The notes: generated from the letters alone by a model not told the origin. 64,000 nucleotides of DNA from Scytonema tolypothrichoides VB-61278 (GCF_000828085.3 NZ_JXCA02000023.1:572302-636301), one strand, 5' to 3'; counted from the stretch's first letter, positions 1 through 8,590 are shown. Numbers and translations: made by a program.

Positions 1-50
1 CGCTAGTGCGGTGGTGGACTTGCACTGATGCTGGTCATCACGTGTAAAGT

Positions 51-206
51 TTAGTCTTGTTCCAAAAAATCTGCAAATAAAGCTTTAATGTCCGTAACTG
101 GAATCAAAGCTATAAAATCATTCAAGTCGTCTTGCAACGTACCACCAACAACTTTCTTTAATTCGTTTTCGGAAAGTTCTTCCAAGTCTTCAGTAATTTG
201 AAACAT
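51..206 (-). CDS. Small double-glycine leader peptide 1 (bacteriocin/RiPP-like precursor)
   Basis: The peptide is 51 residues long from the ATG at 206; the longer frame opens with TTG and is less likely. It begins MFQITEDLEELS and continues ENELKKVVGG. That acidic, amphipathic stretch ending in Gly-Gly is the hallmark of leader peptides cut by C39-peptidase ABC transporters. The sequence after GG is acidic and hydrophobic, with no Cys, so lanthionine or disulfide chemistry is not suggested. A second precursor with the same leader style lies 38 bp upstream on the same strand. No transporter or modifying enzyme is visible; the left window edge is 50 bp away. The function is inferred from the leader only. 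Confidence 0.6.
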   Translation of the reverse strand: MFQITEDLEELSENELKKVVGGTLQDDLNDFIALIPVTDIKALFADFLEQD

Positions 207-244
207 GTTCTTTTGTTTTTTAAGTAAAAGGTACAAGCAAAAAA

Positions 245-466
245 CTAACTATTGCCAAATAAATCTCTCACAAATTGCTCTATTGCTTCAACGTCAATAC
301 CCAAGTCTTTTAGTCTTTGACGTAGATTGTCTATCTCAGACGAACCACCCACAACCTGCTGTAATTCTTCGTTCGACAATTCGTCAATTTGGTTGTCTGA
401 CTGTAATTCAGTGATTTTGATGTTATCCACAAGACCTTTAAAGTTTGTAAAGTTCATTTTTTCCAT
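245..466 (-). CDS. Small double-glycine leader peptide 2 (bacteriocin/RiPP-like precursor)
   Basis: A 73-residue peptide with the leader motif IDELSNEELQQVVGGSS at about residues 27-43, followed by a charged tail that also lacks Cys and ends in FVRDLFGNS. The leader aligns with that of the peptide downstream (LS-N/E-EL-xx-VVGG), so the two are paralogous precursors in one transcription unit. Such peptides are normally exported and trimmed by a peptidase-containing ABC transporter, probably encoded beyond the left edge. The ATG at 466 is used; an in-frame ATG three codons later is also possible. Confidence 0.62.
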   Translation of the reverse strand: MEKMNFTNFKGLVDNIKITELQSDNQIDELSNEELQQVVGGSSEIDNLRQRLKDLGIDVEAIEQFVRDLFGNS

Positions 467-592
467 TGCGTTTCAACCAGGGCAAGCGTATCTTCAATGC
501 ATTGACATGATATCATGTTTGACAATACCAATTTGAAAAAAGAATGCGACAGATACACATTCCCAAACCCAAGTTTCGTCTCGGCTTTCTTT

Positions 593-623
593 ATTTTGAA
601 TTTTGAATTTTGAATTTTGAATT
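593..623. repeat. Heptameric tandem repeat (TTTGAAT)n
   Basis: About four copies of the 7-nt unit ttttgaa/ttgaatt run head to tail just past the MFS gene stop. Short tandemly repeated repetitive (STRR) heptamers of this type are characteristic of heterocystous cyanobacteria, and the same unit recurs near 16.2, 34.4 and 46.6 kb. Confidence 0.85.
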
Positions 624-625
624 GC

Positions 626-2236
626 CTAACATGGACGCCTATTTGGGTCTGAATAAATCATCTGCAAAACCTTAGGTGGTTCATCACCAATGTGAAAGGC
701 ACGGACTTGTTCCTCAATCACTCTATCTGCATTCGTCACCCGCGCAAATTGCCTTTTGTGTTCTGCCCAAGACTCCACAAGGGCTGTTTCTACAAAACGA
801 CTAGGATCAGACAAATCTTGATACAAACCCCATTGAAGTGCACCATCACGCCGACGAATTTGGCTAAGTGCTTGCATCACTTTAGTAAATTCTTCGGCGT
901 TTGCTGGGTCAATACGATACTCTAAAGTAATCAAAACAGGACCATCATTTGGGCAAGGTTCAAAAGCAATGCGTGGCTGATCCCAATGCAGCGACGCTTG
1001 CAAGTCCAATTTTTCAGCACAGCGAAGACGAAAACGCCTTGTCAGCAGGACACACACAATTAATCCTACAGCAGCAGTGGCAAGGGCAGTTGAGAGACTT
1101 GTATGTTGAGCCAAGGTACCCCACAAAAGACTGCCTAACACCATACTTCCTTGGAACACAAGCAATTGTACAGATAACGCTCTAGCACGCACCCAGGTGG
1201 GAACAGCTGTTTGTGCTGCAACATTGAGACTAACCATAACGCTGAGGGACGAAATGCCCACCAGTAGCATCACTCCCCACACAAGTGGTACAATGCGGAA
1301 AAATGCTAACGCCAGCATCATCACGCCCATCAGTAAGGATGCGATCGCCACCACCCTGTCACTAGAAAACTGCTGTCGTGCTTTGGGTAAAATAAACGCT
1401 CCTGCTAAGCCACCAATGCCCCAAAAGCCAAGAACGACACCATATCCCAAGGCATCCAGCCCCAATTCTTTACGCCCCAACAGTGGTAGTAGGGCAAACA
1501 AGGCGCTAGCAAAAAAAATGTAGGCTATTGTCCTAATTAGTACAGATTGGAAGACTGGGGCGTAGCGGATGTAACGTATCCCTGCTTGCATAGCCCCCAC
1601 AAACCGTTCTGTAGGTAAGGCACTCTTTTCATGCGTACGTTTCCAACGAGAAATCACGAATATCACGCTCACAAATGAGGCAGCGTTTAGCAAGAAAACA
1701 ACACCCGTTCCTGCTGTGGCGATGACAATCCCTGCTACAGCTGGACCAATTGAGCGAGATAAATTAACAACAATACCACTGAGAGTGACAGCTTGCGGGA
1801 GTTCTTCTCTCGGCACGAGTTCGGGGGTGACAGCTTGCCAAACAGGCATATTCATCGAACTACCGATACTCAGAGCAAAGGTTAGTCCTAAAAGTATCCA
1901 CGGGGTTGTAATGTTAGCTATTGTCAGCACACCCAACAAAGCAGCTACGACTAACATCCAACCCTGTGTCCACAGCAGCATCTTGCGACGATCTACAACG
2001 TCGGCGATCGCTCCTGCTGGTAAAGCCAGCAAGAAAAATGGTAAGCTAGACGCCGCCTGCATCAGCGCCACTAATAACGGTGAATTGGGCGCAAGAGTTG
2101 TCATTAACCATGATGCGCCGACATCGTGCATCCAAGTCCCTATGCTTGACACTGCTGATGCTACCCACAAAGCACGAAACACTGGCTGACGCAGGGGAGT
2201 CCACATGGAATGAGCAACTGCTGATGGTGATGTCAT
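626..2236 (-). CDS. MFS exporter, MFS_3/EntS-like, with C-terminal monooxygenase-fold tail
   Basis: A 536-residue integral membrane protein. Residues about 15-410 hold some ten to twelve hydrophobic helices, with the MFS loop signature AIADVVDRRKML near residue 80, and resemble the MFS_3 (enterobactin exporter-like) family. Residues about 435-536 form a soluble tail (LEYRIDPANAEEFTKVM, ALVESWAEHKRQFARV) that looks like a ferredoxin-like dimeric barrel of the antibiotic-biosynthesis-monooxygenase type, a tail seen in many MFS_3 proteins. The substrate cannot be read from the sequence. It lies downstream of hicA on the same strand with an 18-bp gap, and the two leader peptides follow it. Confidence 0.85.
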   Translation of the reverse strand: MTSPSAVAHSMWTPLRQPVFRALWVASAVSSIGTWMHDVGASWLMTTLAPNSPLLVALMQAASSLPFFLLALPAGAIADVVDRRKMLLWTQGWMLVVAALLGVLTIANITTPWILLGLTFALSIGSSMNMPVWQAVTPELVPREELPQAVTLSGIVVNLSRSIGPAVAGIVIATAGTGVVFLLNAASFVSVIFVISRWKRTHEKSALPTERFVGAMQAGIRYIRYAPVFQSVLIRTIAYIFFASALFALLPLLGRKELGLDALGYGVVLGFWGIGGLAGAFILPKARQQFSSDRVVAIASLLMGVMMLALAFFRIVPLVWGVMLLVGISSLSVMVSLNVAAQTAVPTWVRARALSVQLLVFQGSMVLGSLLWGTLAQHTSLSTALATAAVGLIVCVLLTRRFRLRCAEKLDLQASLHWDQPRIAFEPCPNDGPVLITLEYRIDPANAEEFTKVMQALSQIRRRDGALQWGLYQDLSDPSRFVETALVESWAEHKRQFARVTNADRVIEEQVRAFHIGDEPPKVLQMIYSDPNRRPC

Positions 2237-2254
2237 ATAGGAAGTATTGACTCG

Positions 2255-2452
2255 TTAAAAGGCTTTAGACAGCCCAGCTTGTTTCAAAACAGCGTTGGCT
2301 GTATGGCGTGACTTGATAGAACTATCTACCACAAATCGATAATCTGTAATTGGACTGTACCAGATTTCATGGTCTCCTTTACCTTGTCGTTCAAAGTAAC
2401 AACCAGCTTTAGAAAGAATCTTTTTCAACTCAGGAGTAAATGACGCACTCAT
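2255..2452 (-). CDS. hicA: HicA-family mRNA interferase toxin
   Basis: A 65-residue protein with the HicA dsRBD-like pattern: a KILSKAGCYFERQGKGDHEIW core carrying the catalytic-type His, then a C-terminal helix RHTANAVLKQAGLS. HicA toxins cleave mRNA and are held inactive by HicB. Its start codon directly abuts the stop of the upstream hicB-type gene (0 bp), so translation is coupled. The order antitoxin-toxin (hicB first) is the reverse of the classical E. coli locus but common in cyanobacteria. Confidence 0.85.
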   Translation of the reverse strand: MSASFTPELKKILSKAGCYFERQGKGDHEIWYSPITDYRFVVDSSIKSRHTANAVLKQAGLSKAF

Positions 2453-2698
2453 TTAGTTAGTTACCGAAATTAACTCTTGCCGATGACTGATTAACTCAAA
2501 AGTGATAGAACCCGCATAGTTAGAAGGTACAATTCTGTTTAGAACGATGAGTTCTGGAATCATTTCTCGAAGCTTTTGCGTAAGAACCTCAATTGTAGAA
2601 GCTTCAGTGACTAATCCTGGCACGTCTTCACTCGTTGCAACCCAGACTTGTGCATCTTTATCCCAAAAAGCTTGAACCTTAAATGTGATTTGTGTCAT
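2453..2698 (-). CDS. hicB: HicB-like antitoxin (DUF1902 type)
   Basis: An 81-residue protein starting MTQITFKVQAFWDKDAQVW, then VATSEDVPGLVTEASTIEVL, which is the partial RNase-H-like fold of HicB/DUF1902 antitoxins. It has no obvious DNA-binding extension; the tail FELISHRQELISVTN is short. It is the first gene of the pair and is presumed to neutralise the HicA toxin encoded immediately downstream. The assignment rests on the pair together. Confidence 0.8.
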   Translation of the reverse strand: MTQITFKVQAFWDKDAQVWVATSEDVPGLVTEASTIEVLTQKLREMIPELIVLNRIVPSNYAGSITFELISHRQELISVTN

Positions 2699-2760
2699 TA
2701 TCTAGTACTCTGTCGAATTGACGACGTAATTTGAGTTTAAAACAAAATCAAATATCTACC

Positions 2761-3465
2761 TTACTTAAACAAAAAACTTGCTAAATCTTCTAAGATACGT
2801 AATCCCCTCAGAGAACCAGAAACAAGGCGAGTTGCAGCAATTGGTTGTTTGATGAGTCCCATTGCTAAAGGAAATGCCTGCAAAGAACCATCAGAGTGAA
2901 ATGCATTGGTGAGGTTAGGAATATTGTGATGTGCATCATCGCTGATGACTCGCAGCATTCCTACAGCTACGCCTAACCCACTCAAAAATTCTAATGCTGC
3001 AAATCCCTCCATGTCTACAACGTCAGCATGATATGTTTGACCTAATTGAAGTTTTTCACTGGCAGAATGAATCAGGCGATCGCTGGTCAAACCAACACCC
3101 GTAAAAACTCTATCTTGTAATTTGTTTTGCACTATCTGCGTTAACTCGCGATCGCACAAAAGTTCAGCAGCATTTTTCTTTTCTTCTGCACCAGTAGAAA
3201 CACAACTTCGATACACAACAGCTTTACCAACACTATATTTAGTTGACAAACTTCCACATAACCCCATCAACAAAACTCTCGGTTGCGGATGATGAGAAAG
3301 ATGTCCTGCTTCTAACCATTGTTCTAAATGTTTGGTTAATACTGAAGAACCCATAGGAATGGGAAAAACAGGCGGTGTCGCAACTGCAAGCCGATTTAAT
3401 CCTTTGCAAACAGCTTTGTACTCTGATCCAGTAACAACTAAAATGGCATCAACAAGCATTCTCAT
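2761..3465 (-). CDS. Phosphorylase-superfamily protein (MTA/SAH nucleosidase-like)
   Basis: A 234-residue protein with the purine-nucleoside phosphorylase fold. ILVVTGSEYKAVCKGL lies at the N-terminus, LLMGLCGSLS near residue 65 matches the phosphate/ribose loop, and ADVVDMEGFAALEF near residue 150 carries the conserved Met-Glu that binds ribose. LRVISDDAH follows, with the Asp expected to protonate the base. The natural nucleoside substrate is uncertain; hopanoid-associated phosphorylases (HpnG) belong to the same superfamily. It sits 30 bp downstream of pdxA on the same strand, probably co-transcribed. Confidence 0.75.
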   Translation of the reverse strand: MRMLVDAILVVTGSEYKAVCKGLNRLAVATPPVFPIPMGSSVLTKHLEQWLEAGHLSHHPQPRVLLMGLCGSLSTKYSVGKAVVYRSCVSTGAEEKKNAAELLCDRELTQIVQNKLQDRVFTGVGLTSDRLIHSASEKLQLGQTYHADVVDMEGFAALEFLSGLGVAVGMLRVISDDAHHNIPNLTNAFHSDGSLQAFPLAMGLIKQPIAATRLVSGSLRGLRILEDLASFLFK

Positions 3466-3495
3466 AATTTTTTGGCGCTATTGCGTATACTGCTA

Positions 3496-4587
3496 TTACA
3501 GCCTTGCTTTTCGCCTCTGGGATACTAACTGGGCTGCCAACAGAATTGCTGCTTTCATACTCGTAGCATCAGCAATTCCCTTACCCGCAATATCAAACGC
3601 CGTCCCGTGATCCGGTGAGGTACGAACAAAAGGAAGACCAATAGAAGTATTAACTGCTCTATCAAATGCCATCAACTTTACAGGTATCAAACCTTGGTCA
3701 TGATACAGTGCAATGTAAGCATCTGCTGCTTGTGATGGATCAATACCACCATACCAAGCTTGACCTGGCTTAACCCACATTGTATCTGGTGGAACCGGAC
3801 CGTCTAGTTGTAAATTTGGGCGGTTTTTGCGTTCTTGCTCAATCCACGGAATTAACCAATCTTGTTCTTCGTGTCCAAGTTGCCCTTGTTCGCCGCTGTG
3901 GGGATTTAAACCAGCGATCGCAATCCTCGCTCTTTCTAAACCAAAATCTTTCTCCAAACACTCCACCAGCAAGTCAAGTTTTTCTGTCATCAACTGTGGT
4001 GTTAATACTTTTGGTACTTGACTTAATGGCACATGTGTGCAAGCAAGCAGAGTACAAAGTGTCCAGTTAGTGTGGGGCGAACGCGCGACAAATAACATTC
4101 CCACACGTTTTGCGCCTGACTTTTGGGCCAAAAGTTCTGTTTGACCTGGATAATTATACCCCGCCGCCTTCCATGCTGATTTAGCAATTGGACCTGTGAC
4201 GATACCATCAAATTGATTGGCGAGTGTTTGGGCTATGGCTGTTTCCATATAAGCAAAGCTAGCCGCACCACTTGCTGCATTACCCGTCCCGATGATAATT
4301 TCGTCCTGTGTGTGCTTGTCTAAGGGCACATCAAGAATTGATAGTTCTTCTGGATTTGCTAAAGGCTGAGAATTTTCGACTAATTTTAGTTTCGTAAAAA
4401 TTTCTACTAATAAATCTCGGCTACCCACGATTGTCACATCACAACTTTTGCTAATTTCCGAGTCTGCTAAAGCTTTTAAAATAACTTCTGGTCCAATTCC
4501 TGCTGGATCTCCGAGTGTCAATGCTAAGCGTGGGCGGCTTGGCACTGATGTTATATCTTTTTCATCTAATTTGTACATTATCGACAT
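3496..4587 (-). CDS. pdxA: 4-hydroxythreonine-4-phosphate dehydrogenase
   Basis: PdxA oxidises 4-phosphohydroxy-L-threonine in the DXP-dependent pathway to pyridoxal phosphate. Diagnostic stretches are [18 protein letters not shown] near the N-terminus, [15 protein letters not shown] (metal-binding His-Asp) and [17 protein letters not shown] near the C-terminus. The frame is open to 4641, but that start would overlap the upstream gene. The ATG at 4587 ([10 protein letters not shown]) leaves 1 bp after the upstream stop and gives 363 residues. It is part of a minus-strand run from the SDR gene through to the nucleosidase. Confidence 0.93.
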   Translation of the reverse strand: MSIMYKLDEKDITSVPSRPRLALTLGDPAGIGPEVILKALADSEISKSCDVTIVGSRDLLVEIFTKLKLVENSQPLANPEELSILDVPLDKHTQDEIIIGTGNAASGAASFAYMETAIAQTLANQFDGIVTGPIAKSAWKAAGYNYPGQTELLAQKSGAKRVGMLFVARSPHTNWTLCTLLACTHVPLSQVPKVLTPQLMTEKLDLLVECLEKDFGLERARIAIAGLNPHSGEQGQLGHEEQDWLIPWIEQERKNRPNLQLDGPVPPDTMWVKPGQAWYGGIDPSQAADAYIALYHDQGLIPVKLMAFDRAVNTSIGLPFVRTSPDHGTAFDIAGKGIADATSMKAAILLAAQLVSQRRKARL

Positions 4588-4588
4588 A

Positions 4589-4894
4589 TTATTCCTTCTC
4601 AAGATGCACTTCAACTTCGTACAGAGCAGGAATTTGCTCAAAAGAGACTTGTTTCGTCAGTTCTTGAAGCTGTAGCTTATCGAATGCTGTTTTCCAAGCC
4701 TCCTGATTCTCCCAATGAGCAACGTTGACAAATTGAAACTGGGCATTTAGATCAAGACTTCGATGCAGTTTTGCGTCAATGAAACCTGGCTCATTTTTGA
4801 TCAATTCAAGCGCCTCAGTCCACATACTGGCAAATTCATTTTCCTTGCCTTGAGGAACCGAGAAGACATTAATTAGCACAATCGGAGACTTCAT
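4589..4894 (-). CDS. Antibiotic-biosynthesis-monooxygenase-fold protein (ABM domain)
   Basis: A 101-residue protein from the ATG at 4894 ([21 protein letters not shown]). The pattern of a beta strand, then an alpha helix with [10 protein letters not shown], then [10 protein letters not shown] and [19 protein letters not shown], is the dimeric ferredoxin-like barrel of ABM proteins (YgiN/HmoB-like). Such proteins act on quinones or haem, or are uncharacterised stress proteins. It lies 25 bp downstream of the SDR gene and 1 bp upstream of pdxA. An AraC regulator precedes the SDR, so SDR plus ABM may be one inducible redox unit. Confidence 0.75.
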   Translation of the reverse strand: MKSPIVLINVFSVPQGKENEFASMWTEALELIKNEPGFIDAKLHRSLDLNAQFQFVNVAHWENQEAWKTAFDKLQLQELTKQVSFEQIPALYEVEVHLEKE

Positions 4895-4919
4895 TTCCAA
4901 CCTCGAATTATTTCTTAAC

Positions 4920-5663
4920 CTAAGCCAACCCACCTGTGGCGTGAAGTGTATGTCCAGTTACATAAGCCGCCTCATCACTAACTAGGAATGCAACCGCGTT
5001 AGCAACATCCTCGGGTTCTGCCAATCGTCCCAGTGGTGCAATTTGTTTCAACTGGGCTTGTTCTTCGGCTGAAACCATCTCACCAAAAGATTCAGTGGTA
5101 GTTGGTCCCGGCATAATAGCGTTGACGGTAATTCCTCGATTGCCTAATTCTAAAGCTAACGCAAAAGTAAACGCTTCGATCGCAGCTTTGCTACCTGCAA
5201 TCACAGATAAGTTAGGTTGAGGCTGTACTGTATACGGAGTTGAAAAAGTGACAATGCGCCCACCGTCAGCCATGTGTTTAGCGGCTTCCTGTAGGGCAAA
5301 GAAGTTACCCTTGGCATTAAACGTGAAAACAGAATCAAATTCCTCTTCGGTGGTTTCTACGAGTGGTTTTGTGAGTCTGGGCGCTCCTCCACTGATGACG
5401 AGGATGTTGAGTTTACCAAAGTGGGTCATCGTCTTTTGGAATAAAGCTCGAATGTCGTCCAGTTTGGAAAGATCTGTTTGGAGAGCGATCGCATCTGAAC
5501 CATTTGCTTTAATAGTTGAGACAACTTCTTCTGCTTTGTCTCGATTTCCAGCATAAGTGACAACTACGTTTGTGCGATCGCGTCCGAGTCGTTCGGCGAT
5601 TGCCCGTCCAATACCACGCGATGAACCAGTCACGATTGCGACTTTCCCTGAAACAGATGCCAT
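4920..5663 (-). CDS. SDR-family oxidoreductase with altered active site
   Basis: A 247-residue protein of classical SDR length. The NAD(P)-binding GSSRGIG motif is at residues 13-19, the structural Asn lies in FNAKGN (about 116), the catalytic Ser is at 141 and the Lys is in GSKAA (159). The catalytic Tyr expected at position 155 is Ile (codon att, 5199-5201 on the minus strand), and the usual NNAG motif reads VISGGA. Family knowledge predicts this impairs classical dehydrogenase chemistry, so the protein may be inactive, a binding protein, or use another acid. It otherwise resembles 3-oxoacyl-ACP reductase-like SDRs. Confidence 0.85.
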   Translation of the reverse strand: MASVSGKVAIVTGSSRGIGRAIAERLGRDRTNVVVTYAGNRDKAEEVVSTIKANGSDAIALQTDLSKLDDIRALFQKTMTHFGKLNILVISGGAPRLTKPLVETTEEEFDSVFTFNAKGNFFALQEAAKHMADGGRIVTFSTPYTVQPQPNLSVIAGSKAAIEAFTFALALELGNRGITVNAIMPGPTTTESFGEMVSAEEQAQLKQIAPLGRLAEPEDVANAVAFLVSDEAAYVTGHTLHATGGLA

Positions 5664-5818
5664 AATTTACCTGTTTGACTTCTAGAACACCTGTAAAACT
5701 GTATCAGCATCCATCTCAAGTTGACTTGGCAGATCTTGCGAAACTGTTCTAAATTTGCAAAATCTTTTGTCAGCAAAAGGGGTGTAGGGAAATCCCATCA
5801 ATAAATTGACTTGAACTT

Positions 5819-6721
5819 TCAAAGTGAATTGCGGTAAGTTCTAGGAGACATTTCTGTCAACTTCCGAAACAGTTTTGAGAAATGGCTGTGGTTTTTGCAG
5901 CCAACTTGGAATGCAATTTCCATGATTGGTAGCTGGGTTGTTCGCAAGAGTTGCTTGGCTCTTTCTATTCGACGTTGGAGAATGTATTGGTGAGGCGTGC
6001 ATCCAACGGATTGTTTGAATAATCGCTCGAAGTAATATGGACTCATACCAAGCATCGCCGCGAGAACATTCAACGAGAGATCGGTAGCGAGGTTATCGTG
6101 AATGTACTCAATCGTGCGTCTCAATTGGTGAGGTGATAAACCACCGCAGTAGTGTTGAATTTTTGGCTCTTTGACTGAATATTGCTTGAGTAGTCTCACG
6201 GCTAAAGCATTCGTCAGAGATTCCCAAAAGTATCGCCCGTTAGGATTTCCCTCTTTGAATTCAGCTTCTAAGGCTAACCCAAGATGCCAAATTTGCGAGT
6301 CAAGTCTGCCAGTACAACGGACGAGTTCAGTTTGATTGGTATCATGTAATTGAGCTGCACACTTTGCGATGACAGCAGGTTTAAGCGTCAAAATCAAAAT
6401 CTCAACATCGCGATTCCATCTACCGCGAAACCTGAACCCAGCCGGGGCTAGTGTGACACTCCCGACTCCTTTATGAATCTGTTTGAGTTGTCCCTCTTCC
6501 CAAGTTTCAAATAAATGCTGTGGACTCAGTTGCAGTGTCAGCAGATGTTCGCGAACAATCACTTCAGGCGTTTCACAGGCTGACATATAGAGGCGATCGA
6601 TGTTTAATTCATTTAAAAACGGAAACGAGGTTGTAGGTAGCAATGAAGTTCCTGGAGTGACAGGTAAGGGCACAGCTTTGTTGCTTACAGGATCAATGAC
6701 TTTGATCTTTCCCTGAATCAT
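5819..6721 (-). CDS. AraC-family transcriptional regulator
   Basis: A 300-residue protein. Residues about 1-190 form a variable cupin-like sensory region with no recognised ligand signature. Residues about 195-300 are the double helix-turn-helix AraC domain, with LSLNVLAAMLGMSPYYFERL, then the second HTH IMEIAFQVGCKNHSHFSKLF, ending in MSPRTYRNSL. It is upstream of the SDR and ABM genes on the same strand with a 155-bp gap. AraC members commonly control the adjacent oxidoreductase, so that is the likely target. Confidence 0.9.
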   Translation of the reverse strand: MIQGKIKVIDPVSNKAVPLPVTPGTSLLPTTSFPFLNELNIDRLYMSACETPEVIVREHLLTLQLSPQHLFETWEEGQLKQIHKGVGSVTLAPAGFRFRGRWNRDVEILILTLKPAVIAKCAAQLHDTNQTELVRCTGRLDSQIWHLGLALEAEFKEGNPNGRYFWESLTNALAVRLLKQYSVKEPKIQHYCGGLSPHQLRRTIEYIHDNLATDLSLNVLAAMLGMSPYYFERLFKQSVGCTPHQYILQRRIERAKQLLRTTQLPIMEIAFQVGCKNHSHFSKLFRKLTEMSPRTYRNSL

Positions 6722-6799
6722 GTTTAGAAGCGCCTGAATGAGAAACCAAAATTTCTGATTTTAAGAATACCAGGATCTAAAGGTTCTACGCGCAGTTCT

Positions 6800-7230
6800 G
6801 GAAGTCATAAGGACGCGCTTGGGCGATAAGCCGGAGGCTTGACGCTACGCGTATCGCGCAAAGCAACAGACGCCGTCCATGCGTATCGCCAGACCCCACT
6901 CAAGGACTTGCAAATAAAAAAATATTCATAGGATTTACGCGGGAACTCTCTAAAACTCTTATTTCTTTGCGTCCTTTGCACGCCAGGTGCACCGTCCTTG
7001 GGAACCCCCCGCAGTCGCCACAACGGGAGCCAGCGCTGCAGGAGGGTTTCCCGACCTAGGCGTCTGGCGTTGGGGAACCCCCGCAAGGCGCTGCTCTCCG
7101 CAACGCACTGGCTCGTCTTTGCGGTTCGTTTTTTCATAATTTTGCCTAAGTCCTGATTCAATCGGAGGGAGACAAGGAAGACAAGAAGGACGACTTGGGG
7201 TGTCGGCAACTTTACAATGTTTTACACTAG
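6800..7230. repeat. Interspersed repeat block
   Basis: The gap 6722-7348 contains no credible gene. Most of it is a mosaic of cyanobacterial interspersed repeats: gcgtatcgc-type palindromes near 6845-6890 and a block (about 6980-7130) with ggaaccccc, ccgtccttggg and gggtttcccgac segments. Related segments recur near 34.5-34.8 kb and 55.3 kb. A 134-codon open frame through it (6805-7209) has no recognisable domain and simply translates the repeat. Confidence 0.7.
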
Positions 7231-7287
7231 TCTAATACTAATGCAGCTTTTTCAGGCTCTGGTAAACTTAACTTAATACAAGGAAAG

Positions 7288-7309
7288 ACCCCGTCCTTAA
7301 GGACGGGGT
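7288..7309. repeat. Perfect 22-bp palindrome upstream of petM
   Basis: The sequence accccgtcctt/aaggacggggt is perfectly self-complementary with no loop bases. It is not followed by a U-run, so it is a poor terminator. Hairpins of this composition are often left by IS200/IS605-type elements in cyanobacteria; it lies 40 bp upstream of the petM start and may be in its leader. Confidence 0.75.
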
Positions 7310-7348
7310 TTAACCTCATTAAACAATTTGCAAAGGAGAATTGCAGCG

Positions 7349-7462
7349 ATGAGCGGCGAAATGTTAAATGCAGCTTTGTTGTCCTTCGGTTTAATCTTTG
7401 TAGGCTGGGCTTTAGGCACTTTGTTGCTGAAAATTCAGGGTGGAGAAGAAGAATCGCTTTAA
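7349..7462 (+). CDS. petM: Cytochrome b6f complex subunit PetM (subunit VII)
   Basis: A 37-residue single-span membrane protein. It starts [20 protein letters not shown], and the remainder ends [13 protein letters not shown]. This is the canonical PetM: a short luminal/stromal N-terminus, one transmembrane helix (about residues 7-27) and an acidic C-terminal tail. PetM is a peripheral small subunit of the b6f complex in thylakoids. A good ribosome-binding site (aaaggagaa) sits about 8 nt before the ATG. It is followed by ycf39 on the same strand. Confidence 0.93.
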   Translation: MSGEMLNAALLSFGLIFVGWALGTLLLKIQGGEEESL

Positions 7463-7474
7463 ATGCGCACTCAT

Positions 7475-7507
7475 CGAGACAAGAGGCTATAAAGTCTCTC
7501 TGTCTCG
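7475..7507 (+). terminator. Imperfect hairpin after petM
   Basis: The arms cgagaca-agag and ctct-c-tgtctcg enclose a short loop 13 bp after the petM stop. There is no T-run, so it could be an attenuating or mRNA-stabilising hairpin between petM and ycf39 rather than a strong terminator. Confidence 0.45.
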
Positions 7508-7600
7508 TACACCCGCTTGAGAAACGTGTAAATTTTTGTTTGCATAGTCAAGTCTGATAAGATTTTATTCATAAAAGTTTAAATTTTGTAAAAAACTCTC

Positions 7601-8590
7601 ATGACATTATTAATAGTGGGTGCCACTGGCACCTTAGGGAGACAAGTGGCTCGTCGTGCGATCGATGAGGGTTATAAAGTCCGGTGTCTTGTTCGGAGTG
7701 CAAAAAAAGCCACGTTTCTAAAAGAGTGGGGGGCTCAAGTCGTACCAGGAGATTTATGCTACCCTCATACATTGACAGCAGCACTTGAAGGTGTGACAGC
7801 AGTTATTGATGCGTCAACATCTCGTCCTGCCGATTCTCTTAGTATTAGACAAGTAGATTGGGAAGGCAAAGTCTCTTTGATTCAACAGTCTGTTGCTGCG
7901 GGTGTAGAACGTTTTATCTTTTTCTCCATACTGGATGCTGAAAAATATCCAGACGTACCGCTGATGGAGATTAAACGATGTACAGAACTGTTTTTGGCTG
8001 AATCTGGTTTAAATTACACCGTATTGCGAGTGGCTGGCTTCATGCAAGGCTTAATTGGTCAATATGGAATTCCCATATTGGAAGGACAGCCTGTTTGGGT
8101 TACAGGAGAGTCGTCTCCCATCGCCTACATGGACACTCAGGATATTGCTAAATTTGCCATTCGCGCTTTGAAGGTACCAGAAACCGAAAAGCAAACTTTT
8201 CCAGTAGTGGGAACTCGTGCTTGGAGTGCGGAGGAAATTATCGCCTTGTGCGAACGCTTATCTGGAAAGGAAGCGCGGATTACACGGATGCCAATTAATT
8301 TACTACGTACCGTGCGTCGAGTCATGCGCTTCTTTCAATGGGGATGGAACGTAGCAGACAGACTTGCTTTTACAGAAGTAATCGCCAGTGGAAAACCGCT
8401 AAATGCTCCAATGGAGGAAGTTTATCAGGTTTTTGGGTTAGATGCAAATGAAACCGCAACCGTAGAAAGCTACCTGCAAGAGTACTTCAGCCGAATTTTG
8501 AAGAAGCTCAAAGAGTTAGACTACCAAAAGATTCAGCCCAAAAAGCAAAAACCAAAAAGATCTCCGTTTAAGAAAACCAACACTCAGTAG
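7601..8590 (+). CDS. ycf39: Ycf39-type NAD(P)-binding photosystem II assembly factor
   Basis: A 329-residue atypical SDR/NmrA-like protein. The nucleotide-binding motif GATGTLGRQVARRA is at residues 7-20, and IRQVDWEGKVSLIQQSVAAG and VERFIFFSIL are typical of Ycf39/HCF244. These bind chlorophyll with Hlip proteins and help make or assemble newly synthesised D1 in photosystem II. The C-terminus is a Lys-rich tail (KIQPKKQKPKRS). The ATG at 7601 is preceded by an A/T-rich leader. The gene follows petM, so two photosynthetic assembly genes are neighbours. Confidence 0.88.
   Translation: MTLLIVGATGTLGRQVARRAIDEGYKVRCLVRSAKKATFLKEWGAQVVPGDLCYPHTLTAALEGVTAVIDASTSRPADSLSIRQVDWEGKVSLIQQSVAAGVERFIFFSILDAEKYPDVPLMEIKRCTELFLAESGLNYTVLRVAGFMQGLIGQYGIPILEGQPVWVTGESSPIAYMDTQDIAKFAIRALKVPETEKQTFPVVGTRAWSAEEIIALCERLSGKEARITRMPINLLRTVRRVMRFFQWGWNVADRLAFTEVIASGKPLNAPMEEVYQVFGLDANETATVESYLQEYFSRILKKLKELDYQKIQPKKQKPKRSPFKKTNTQ

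Noticed and set aside
626..1600. Several plus-strand frames over the MFS gene
   Set aside because: Antisense shadows of the MFS coding sequence.
6805..7209. 134-codon open frame on the minus strand
   Set aside because: It translates interspersed repeat sequence (similar segments near 34.5 kb), has no motif and no ribosome-binding site.
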